Shown here piece after piece: positions 34,581-43,839 of a stretch of DNA of 64,000 nucleotides. The notes beneath the pieces were generated by a model, which worked only from the letters and a program-made list of their open reading frames with translations, had not been told where the DNA came from and made no database searches. Both the position numbers and the translations under genes were made by a program. The DNA lies in assembly GCA_963682175.1 (NCBI GenBank), contig OY821777.1, forward strand, positions 19,054,001 through 19,118,000, in the 5' to 3' direction. This stretch comes from Triglochin maritima. Its lineage: Eukaryota; Streptophyta; Magnoliopsida; Alismatales; Juncaginaceae. The number at the start of each line of letters is the position of its first letter. The first letter of the stretch is position 1.

Positions 34581-37007
34581 TCAAGGAGGAACTCCCTCGT
34601 AATGCAAATTCATGTCCCAGTCATCGAAATCGTGATCCCCCGGTTTGGGTGCTGCAGGGTGTAACGGGGGTAGAACTTTATTCCTGATGATTTTCTTAAC
34701 GTTACTTTTAATTATTTTCTCAGACAAAGAAATCCGTCGTTTGCTCGGCGGTCTGCTTTTCCGTCTTGCCTTATCCAGATTGAGAACGGATGTACCATCA
34801 AACACAGGATCAGGTCGTTTCATATGTTCCTTAAGCAACTCAAGTGCCTCTACCGCCTGAAGATATCAGTCGTTTGAGTCGAAAGCGGCATCGGCGATCC
34901 AAACCGCACGACCCATTATGTCGTCGTGGCGACGAAGCGCATCGTTCCCCGTTATGCCACTTTGAAGGGGAAACTTGACTCCATAGCTCCTTCGGATATC
35001 CTTCCTCCATCGGTGGACGATGTAAGACTCGGGGAGCAACGCGTTTGGACGTATTCGGGCAATAACAACATAAACGTGACAACATAGGATACCGACGTGA
35101 TCAAACATTCTGCAATCGCATACCCACTTCTCATCTCTAATTTGCACTGTGAACCGTTTCGACAATGGGAGGATATGTGTCAATACATGTTCGGTCACGT
35201 TGAAGTGCAATGTGTCGTCCTCGTTGAACTCATCCTTGATGTCGCAGTACATCATCTTCCCAATTTCTAACTGCACCTTCTTGAAGACACCCACCATATA
35301 CAACTCGCCCAATTGCCTCTCGAATGGATATTTCGAAATCAATTGCGGAGCCTTATGCTGACAATCGAAATCAGACAGAGCTTCCTTCTCATACTTGTGG
35401 CGTACTGCGAGTTCGTATTGTTGAACGAACTGCTTAAGTGTCGTCCTTGATGTGAGGTAATTATCGAAGAAGGCGTTCATACCCTCACTTCTCTGGGTTG
35501 ATGTCATTCCTGCGGAAAAACAATCCCGCCAAAATGCAGGTACCCAGCGCTCTCGAATTGCATAAATGGATCGGGGCCAATTATTGTCGTGGAACTCGAA
35601 ATCATCTAGAAAACCCTGCCAATTCCGCTCGAATTCTGCTGGAGTCTTGGAATCGAATACACAGTTGTTAAGGTCAAACAACGTATGCTCCCGGTACTTC
35701 GTGGGCAGCTTCACAGGGGCCTTATTCATTATGTGTCATATACAAAATCTGTGTCGTGCTTTAGGGAACACAGTCCTCACAGCCGCAGCTATGGCGCCAC
35801 ATTGGTCTGTTATGATCGTCGGGGGGCTTGTATCTGCACACAACGCGATCAAGATAAAAACATATGTTAATCGGGACAAAAATAACGTAAACCGGACAGA
35901 CGTCAAGGGTAAACCGGACGAGCAAAAAACGTAAACCGGACAGACGTAAGGGATAAACCGGACGAGCAAAAGACGTAAACCGGACAGACGTAAAGGGTAA
36001 CCGGACAGGCACATAACGTAAAACGGACAAAACCGGACAAAATAAAACACGTACCGTTCATGCACGTCAACCATGTTTGGAACAACCAAATGTAATTTTG
36101 TGTCGTCTCGGAAGAGAGGAGTGCGCAACCGAGTAGGACAGACTGGTAGTGGTGATTTACCCCCACAAATGGGGCAAAAGGCATGTCATACTTGTTTGTT
36201 ATGTATGTTGTGTCGAAACATATTGCATCTCCAAAGTAAGAGTAAGCAGCTCGAGAACGACTGTCGGCCCAGAACACATTTCGTAGTCTGCCTTCGTCGT
36301 CCATATCCATTACGTAAAAGAAGCGGAAATCATTCTTCTGCATCCTGATGAAATAATCTTGGATAGCTTGCGCATCTCCTGGTGCCATTTTGAGGTTTCT
36401 AACCTCGTTCACAACATTCCTGCGAAACATAATTTTTATGACAAAGCTAAATGCGTAACTTCAACCATGTTAAGTGGAGAATAAATAACCTTAGGTCCCG
36501 CTCGTCGAAAGACAATTTATCGTGACCTCCAGCTTCGACCACAAAAGATTGCATGGTCTTGGCGACAGATATACCGGCTGCATCATTGCACGAAATGCGT
36601 GCTCTGGCGGACTCCGGGACGGATCGTTTTTGTCGGAGGAAGCGCATCTGGTCTTCCGACAGCATGACGTGGTTATGTTGGAGATCTACGTAGTTAATTA
36701 CGTAGCCTCTGGATGGATTTCCGGAGACCCTGATCCGAGCAGTGCACTCGACCCTACCGGATAACCTATGTTTTGGTCTACCTTCACCTTGGTTTCCCGG
36801 AGCATTACCCTCCTTGGAGCAAGTAAGAGTGGCCCGTATAACAACACCACGATCGTAATGAGATTGCCTTATCTTCACACCAAAACCACAGGAATCGGCA
36901 TAGGAAACGTAAAATGCTTTGGCTTCTTCGAAGGAAGGAAAATACATCTTCTCTTGCGGGACGTTTGAGGCATGCGCCGGCTGTGAGGACACATTAACGA
37001 GTGTCAT
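34581..37007 (-). pseudogene. FAR1-class MULE transposase, two in-frame stops
   Basis: Exons 37007-36490, 36419-36055 and 35833-34581 join in phase with GT-AG introns (712 codons); an in-frame ATG at 37076 is an alternative start. N-terminal FAR1 DNA-binding domain: SFEEAKAFYVSYADSCGFGV, later CTARIRV and HNHVM. MULE catalytic core: Asp in FDTTYITNKYDMPFAPFVGV, Asp in IITDQCGA, Glu in RSEGMNAFFD. SWIM zinc finger near the C-terminus: CDCRMFDHVGILCCHVYV (CxC...CxH). A Lys/Arg-rich tail ends at 34581. TGA at 35736-35738 replaces the Trp of the conserved Phe-Cys-Ile-Trp-His run. A second TGA lies at 34866-34868 before the tail. Otherwise the frame is intact, so inactivation looks recent. Intron 2 is minisatellite. 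Confidence 0.9.
35866..36050 (-). repeat. Minisatellite array 3, inside a transposase intron
   Basis: Degenerate units containing ACCGGACAGACGTAAAGGG and ACCGGACGAGCAAAA occupy most of the intron 35834-36054. On the minus strand (sense for the gene) they read GTCTGTCCGGTTTACG, a variant of the array-1 unit in the same polarity relative to transcription. Confidence 0.9.
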
Positions 37008-37180
37008 TACAGTACAGCAAAAAGGGAGGAAGAAGAAGGAAGGGTTCATAGGATCCGAATAAGGTAGCCAAAACATATTGTATCTCCGTGAAGCGCCAAA
37101 AAAGAAGAAATGGAGGACGTGCTGATTTGAGGAGCATTAAATGCGATTGTAGACGTATCGGGAAAATAAAAGAAAAAGAC

Positions 37181-37285
37181 AACATTCCGGAGTAAGTAGT
37201 ACGCTTGTCCGGAATAAGTGTTCCAACTATGCGGATTACATAGTAACTGTGTCCGGAATGAGTCATGCGCTTGTCCGGAAAAAAA
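37181..37285 (+). repeat. Minisatellite remnant 4, upstream of the transposase
   Basis: Three to four units (CTTGTCCGGAATAAGTGTT, GTGTCCGGAATGAGTCATG, CTTGTCCGGAAAAA) lie between the transposase start and the right terminal repeat. Confidence 0.85.
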
Positions 37286-37447
37286 AGGAAAATGAGTAAA
37301 AAATTAGGTGACGTGAAACCCTAAGGGATCTTTAGTGGATCTCCGTTGAGCGCCAAAAGAAAAGGTGGTATCTCCGTAGATATGCATTTAATGCATCGGG
37401 AAGACAAATAAGAAAGACATCATTGCTCTGAGAAGCTTAGTGTACAT

Positions 37448-37527
37448 GCTGACTGGATGCTGAATGGACAAAATTTCTCCGCCACGTAAGTAGCGTCAGT
37501 GACGCGCGCGTCTACTAAACATTTTCC
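37448..37527 (-). repeat. MULE-A right terminal inverted repeat
   Basis: Read from the end on the minus strand it begins GGAAAATGTTTAGTAGACGC. It then shares the GACGCTACTTACGTGG block and the CATCCAGTCAGC block with the left terminal repeat. TTATTTTTT follows at 37528. Confidence 0.8.
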
Positions 37528-37536
37528 TTATTTTTT
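37528..37536. repeat. Target-site duplication TTATTTTTT, middle, shared
   Basis: It is the right duplication of the large MULE and at the same time the left duplication of the small MULE. Confidence 0.8.
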
Positions 37537-38381
37537 GGATCCCTACGCACGTCGTGACACGTGTTGACATAGTCAGTACAGTCAGCAGTCCAGTCATCAA
37601 AATTCAAATGTCTTTTACTTTTTTAACTTAACTAAGTAGCATATTTATTTTGTGTCACATGCAATTTTTACTTTTCCGATGCAACATTTCGATTCCCAAT
37701 GCAATATTTCGTTTCCAAATACAACATTTTTCCAATGAAACTTATTCTGAACAGACACACAATTTAATCTGGACAGACCCAAAACTTATTCTGGACAGAC
37801 ACACAACTTATTATGGACAAACTTTGAACTTATTATGGACATACTTTGAACTTATTCTGGACAGACTTTGAACTTATTCTGGACAAACACAGAACTTATT
37901 ATGGACAGATTTTGAACTTATTTTGAACAGACTTTGAACTTATTATGGACAGACACACAACTTATTTTTGGACAGACTTTGAACTTATCATGGACAGACA
38001 CACAACCTATTCTGGACAGACACACAACTTATTCTGGACAGACTTTGAACTTATTTTAGACAGAAATATAACATATTCTGGATAGACTTTGAACTTATTA
38101 TGGACAACAAACAGAACTTATTCTGGACAATCACAGAACTTATTTTGGACAGAATAAAGTGTTCGTCTGTCCATTTTATGTTGTGAGTTTTTCCGTGGGG
38201 GAATCAAAAGTTGTATTGGGAAAATAAATGTTGCATGGGGAAACGAAATGTTGCATTGAGAAACGTAATGTTGCATTAGGAGAGTATAAGTTGCATGTGA
38301 CACAAAATAAATCTGTTGCTGCTGACTGGACTGACCACGTCAGCGCGCGTCCAGAATGCAAGCGTCCATTAATCATTTTCC
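37537..38381. mobile_element. Small non-autonomous MULE-B, 845 bp
   Basis: It is flanked by TTATTTTTT on both sides. The right end on the minus strand begins GGAAAATGATTAATGGACGC, almost as in the large element, and then carries GGTCAGTCCAGTCAGCAGCA. The left end has the matching CAGTCAGCAGTCCAGTC. A perfect 20-bp inverted pair (37645-37664 and 38291-38310) and repeated GCAACATTT/AATGTTGC motifs show long fold-back arms. The loop is minisatellite array 5. There is no coding capacity. Confidence 0.85.
37741..38160 (-). repeat. Minisatellite array 5, inside MULE-B
   Basis: Units such as ACTTATTCTGGACAGACAC and ACTTATTATGGACAGACTTT recur about 18 times. The core TTATTCTGGACAGAC is the array-2 core TTATTCCGGACA with C changed to T at the CpG, on the same strand. 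Confidence 0.95.
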
Positions 38382-38390
38382 TTATTTTTT
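38382..38390. repeat. Target-site duplication TTATTTTTT, right
   Basis: Right flank of the small MULE; identical to the copies at 29207 and 37528. Confidence 0.8.
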
Positions 38391-39817
38391 CTGATTTGAA
38401 ATTTGAAAAAGCTAACGAACAAATGTCAAATGGTATAGAAAACATATTGGGTAAGTTTCGTGACGTCAGAAAAAAATTATTTTGCCAAAAATAGAATTAT
38501 TATAATTTCTTTGGTTCAACCGTTCAATCATCAAGCACACATAATGATGATGTGGTTTTGGACCTTTTTTTACTTTTCCCGTGAGAAAAGTGACTTTTGG
38601 GTTTTTTATGTGTGATTGTGTTTTATTGGTAAAAAATGATAATGGTTTCAAATTAATAAGGGTTTTATCTAACCTTTTTGTGGAGGGAGAAGAAGACGTA
38701 GATAGACGGAGGAAATGGGGTGTCAGTGGGAAGTATTAAGTATCCTTACGATCTCGATGTCAAAGTAGTTGTGGATTTAAAAGGTAGATTAACCTCCGTC
38801 ATGACAACTACTACTAATTGTAAGTCGTGGAGGAACGAATAAACAACAGATGACCAAAGTTAAGTTATATTTGCCTTTTGTTTGAATACACATTAGTTAT
38901 GGCATGCGCACCAACAAAACTATGGAGAGCTCTGATACACAACCACATCCATTGGATACGGACATACAATTGGTTAACGGTGCTCATTTTTACACGAAGA
39001 ACTTTAATTCAATATAAAATTAAGTTTGTTGCATACAGTCTGTCAATCATGTTGCATTATGTATTATCGTGTCATGTAATTGTCTTATGCTGATAGAATG
39101 TTCGATTACCCACGAGGAAAGTTTAGATCTATAGATCTTGAGCTCCAAACTGAGACAAAGGGTGTCCAATCAGAGGAGGAAGGAGTTAGGGTTGGAAAAG
39201 ATGGAGAAAAAAGAGAGATGAGTCGAGATAAGAAATTAGGGCTTCGTACTTTCGTATTATTAGCTTTTAAGATTTTGTTTGTATTTATTCATCGTACTCG
39301 GGGTATGCGGATACCTGATACCGACTAGGACTTAACACATTGACCAGTTACTACTTACAAACGTGTGTGTAATCCAACCAGCCATGCATGACTCAATTAT
39401 ACATAAACTTGACTTATTTCCTTCATATTATTTGATTTTGTCAATTGGTGAGTCAATTTGTTGCACATGGGTCCACCTCCACGAGTCCTGACTTGAGTCG
39501 CTTTATCAATTTGGCACATGATAGATTCTGCACCTCGAATTGATTTATGCTCTTCCAATTTCAACGTGATTGGACACATTTGCTTGATTCATCATAGGCG
39601 ACCAAGCCCTAGGCGAGTCATTTGAGTCATCTTTGCATGGTTGGGTCATGGTATGGATTAATTTCTTTGACCGAGTTTGAGTTGTCTTCAATCCGATCAG
39701 ACTTGCTTGTAGTGATTTGACCATTAGGGTCCACAAATCTAACAATTCATATCCAACCCGATAAGAGATCGAGTCCTAATATTCATACCCATACCCAACC
39801 CGATATGATATCGTGTA
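38391..39817. other. Intergenic, no gene seen
   Basis: Short open frames only, without recognisable motifs. CCCATACCCAACCCGATA-type sequence near 39750-39810 directly precedes the copia LTR. Confidence 0.5.
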
Positions 39818-41387
39818 TGTTGGTTTTTTGGTTAATAATCGTTAATCCATTTTGATGATTAATTAACATATCAATAAACACATGTATCAACTAAAGATCA
39901 TTGTTTGCATATATTTGTATTATCTAACGTTTCAGGAACCAAGTTTGAGTTGAATTGAGAGATGAAGATTGAAGCGTAGTTAGGTTTACATTCTATGTTT
40001 TTAGGTTACAAATGTGACTTGGCACTTGAAATCTTTGATTCATTGCATTGTATGACACTTAGAAAACCTATAGAAGTCTCACATAACATTCCAATTATAT
40101 TTAGACTTCAATAGGAAATCATCGAAACTCATTAGAAACCTAGAACAGGATTTCAGTACTCAACCGATTGACCAGTAGAACCATTTGGTTCGACCGAAAT
40201 TCTTCAGACTGTCCCAAAACGTCCTGTTATGTCCAAACGGTCGACCAAATTTCTCATCACGTTCGATCGTTGCATTCATCTGTTTTACCTGTCTGAAAAC
40301 GGTCGACCGACATACCTATTATGTTCGACCGTTTCACCTTGTCAAGTGATAGGAATTAGTTTATCCAATACAAATCCTCCAACCTATCAGTTGTCGACAC
40401 GTGTCCTGGTTAGTGAGACTTTCGGTTGACCAAAACTTAGCTTTTGTTCGACCGATTGCATTTTCGTATTCGTATTAAATATGACCGTTATACTTGTCGT
40501 ATACTCCAATAGTCGTATACATATTTCTCACCTAACTCCTCTTTTGGATTTGGTCTTCCGGTCGACCGCAAGTTCTTTAACGGTCGACTGATTCTCGAAA
40601 ACTTCCCATACCCAATTTTACTGGGAGTTTTCGGTCGAACCCCCAATTCATTTTGTTCGACCGATTGTACTTGGCTTTATCCTGCCTGAAATCCAACACG
40701 TCAAACGGTCGACCGAAACTCTCTTCACGGTCGTCTGATACTTGTATCTTTTCCTGTTCCAATCTTACTAGTCATTTTCGGTCGAACTCGTAATCCAGTC
40801 CTTGGACCGATCACTTAAGTTCTAGCCCACTCGGTCCGACCGTGTGCATCTTCGCTCGACCGAGCCATTTACTTTTGCATTCCGGTCGACCGATTAACCC
40901 GATCCGGTCGACCGTTCGTGTCCTGAAATGTGTCATGTCATTCATGACTTGTGTTTTCTTGCACAACTTTTTACCATTTCAGTCCCAACGGCTAGAACTA
41001 CTTTAGAGCTTATAAATAGAGCTGAAAACACTCCTTTAAGGTCACCAGTCTTTCTCTAAGCTCAAATCTCATTATTAGTCTCATATTTGCTCTAAACACT
41101 TGTGCTCACATCTTCTCACTTGAAATCACCATCCTTGATTGCATCATCCATTTCAAGTGCTCAAGATTAGTTGTTGAAGTAAAGTCTTCAAGAGTTGTAC
41201 TAAGCTTCCAAAGTGAAGCTCTTCTCGGATTGTGAGAAGGTGGTCCAAGCTAGGCAAGTGTGTTCGCAAAGCTTGTGGTGTAAAGGCGTGATCTCGGCCC
41301 GCAACGGAGATTGGATTAGTGAATGACGCGAAGTTGCTCGAGTAAGAGCAATTCGCAAGAGAGGACTAGGATCTGGTGGTTGTCATA
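39818..41387 (+). mobile_element. Copia 5' LTR (family 2), 3' end truncated
   Basis: It begins TGTTGGTTTTTTGGTTAATA and matches the reverse complement of the solo LTRs at 43840-47438 and 22250-23666 (TTTTGATGATTAATTAA near the start, ATCTCGGCCCGCAACGGAGA near the end). A TATA box (TATAAATAGA) lies at 41011-41020. Upstream of it, 40165-40920 is dotted with GGTCGACCG-type palindromes. Similarity to the family stops near 41385, where gag-like coding sequence begins, so the LTR end and leader are deleted. Confidence 0.75.
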
Positions 41388-42397
41388 AAAACAAATTAGC
41401 AAGAAAAGTGAATTTAGATCAATCTATCAAATGTAATATGCTAGCCAAAGAAAGTGAGACTTTAAATAATGAGATAAAAATTATGAAATCTACAAAAGAG
41501 AGTCATACAAATGAAGATCTCATTGCCAAGAATAAGCAACTCACAAAATATTTAGAGAAATTCACTTTATGTAGAAAAATGTTTGACATGTTTTTTTGGA
41601 ACACAAACTCAATCTCTAACAAAACATGATCTAGGCTACAAGGGAGGTGATTGAACGTTTTAATTATAACCGCAAGTGCATGGCCGTGTTGAAGCACTGA
41701 CAAATACGGGTCAATCCACAGGGAGGTGTGTCGACTTTAGTTTGTTCGAATGCGAGTGGGAAATAAAGGAGAGAAATGATTGATTAAACTAAACTAGTAA
41801 ACTAGAAAGGAGGAAATGAAAGCACAAAATGAACTAAACTAAGTAACTAATAATAGAAGATAGAAATCAGGAATGGAAAACCCCTATAGGGTGAGGTGTG
41901 TGTGTGCACATGAAATAAGTGTGATGAATGCATACAATAAGTTCAAGTATAGTTAGTGTTTTGTTAATGCAAAAGTACATAATGACAAGACCTATCATTT
42001 AAAACACTAACCTAGGTGATTAATATAAGCATGACAAGTTTGTTATTAAGAACAGAAACACGCATGGAATGTACCTAAACATTATGGCAGAAACCATCAA
42101 GTAAAAATTCTTATTAATTCAAACAAGTATACTAACATCTCTCACAAACAACAATGTCTAGCATTCATACCATCTACATAACATGTATACACATCTACTC
42201 CACCCCCAAAGGGGATGAAACTACTCACACATATTTAAACTAACATTTATACTAAGGAAAGAAAACATGCTTAAACTTATTATAAGAAGACTAAAACAAC
42301 AAGTTTAACTAAAAGAGCATAAAACTAAAGAAGCATGCAAGACATAAGAAAGAAAATTAAACTAAGAAAGAAACAACATAACCAAAGGAAAACATCT

Positions 42398-43349
42398 TGT
42401 TGAACGTTTTATATTAAACCGCAAGTGCACGGTCGCGTTGAAGCAGTGGCAAATACGGGTCGTCCACAGGGAGGTGAGCAGCCTCTCGTTTGCACGAAAT
42501 CAAGTGACGAAAAATGGAGAAGAGAGTTTGATTATCCTACTTTACGCTACACTACACTACGAAGTACGAAATGCGAACGAAAGCAATAAACGATGAACTA
42601 CCAAACTAAACTAAGAACTAAATAAGTGTTGGAGTTCATAAATAGAAAACCCCTAAGGGGTGGAGTGAGTGCACACATGCAAAGAGGTGGGTGTTGAACA
42701 CATTCTTTAAGCACAAATGAAGGTGGTGTCATCATGCATAGGAAGTGTCTAAATGTTATGGCAGAACCTATCAATCCATTCACCAACCTAGTTGATTAAC
42801 ATTTAAATATACAAGTTGTTTATTTCAGAACCTAAACAAGCATGAGAGGTGTCTAATCATTTTGACAAAACTCATCAAGTTATAAATTATATCCTAAACA
42901 AGCAAGCATACATTCATGTTTTATCAACACATTGTAATAAAGCATTCATTCCATTCTCTAATGCATGTATGAACATCTACTCCACCACCCAAAGGGGATG
43001 GAACTACTCACTACATATTAGATTAATTATTAAACTAAGCAAGGAAAACATATTAGCTAAGCTACTAAAACTAATGAAATTAAATTAAATAAAGTAAAAC
43101 AAGCAACATGAAATAAACAACATAATAAAGAAACTTTTATTAAAATAACTCACAATTCAAGTAGCATCCTCCTACTTTAGTGTGTGCTTCAAGGCCTCAC
43201 TTCTAGTAGGAAGAATAATCACTCAAAATGTGAAGTGATTACAATGGAAGGTGAAAAGTTCTATTTATAGCCATAGAAAAAGGCAATTCGGGACAATCCC
43301 CCGATGTGAGACTAAACAAATACAAGAAATGGACTAATGATGTCAATCA
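42398..43349 (-). mobile_element. Solo LTR, gypsy-like, 952 bp
   Basis: It begins TGTTGAACGTTTT and ends GATGTCAATCA, and is flanked by the TSD CATCT (42393-42397 and 43350-43354). The uninterrupted site AAACATCTATTATT is preserved in the right LTR at 49374-49378. It is related to the host LTR (AACGTTTT... and CCGCAAGTGCACGG near the start) but of a different length. Minus-strand TATA box at about 43261-43270. Confidence 0.9.
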
Positions 43350-43839
43350 CATCTATTATTACTCACTCAATTACAAGTAGCCTCTCTCCACCAGGGTTTT
43401 TGCTTCAAGGCTTTAACTCCTAGTAGAGATGATGGCCACCAAGAGAGAGATGAGGTACAAGAGATGAGGGAGTGTTCTATTTATAGCCATAGAAAAAGGT
43501 AATCCGGGACAATCCCCCGATATGGGACTAAACAAATACCACAAATAGACTAAATACACACTAATACGCGACCCTACGAAATCTTAGCGGATCCGGATCA
43601 AAATAGATCGCCAATCAGCGGTCTTGGACCGCCAATTGGCGGTCTATATTGTTTGGAACAGTCGTTGTTTCGTGTGGGGTTTTCTGGATGTCCTTGTTGG
43701 TCTTTGATGCATCTACTTCGCTTGCTGGAGCTCCGACCCGAATATAATTGCCAAAATACTCCCCATGATGGTGTGGAGTATTCTTGTTTGCTCATTGGTC
43801 CTTCGATCTTACATTCAGGTCCTTCGATCTTGTATCGTA

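Larger units (their letters stand above)
29216..37527. mobile_element. Mutator-like element (MULE-A), 8.3 kb, ULP1 + FAR1 type
   Basis: It is bounded by TTATTTTTT duplications. The long degenerate inverted ends (29216-29293 and 37448-37527) share GTGACGCTACCTACGTGG against its near match TGACGCTACTTACGTGG, and GTCCAGTCAGC. Inside are two convergent genes: a ULP1-like protease gene (plus) and a FAR1-class MULE transposase gene (minus). Four minisatellite arrays with a common core also lie inside. MULEs carrying ULP-like genes are known in plants (the Kaonashi group). What is odd here is the minisatellite content of the introns and the spacer. Both genes carry nonsense codons, so this copy is not autonomous. 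Confidence 0.9.
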
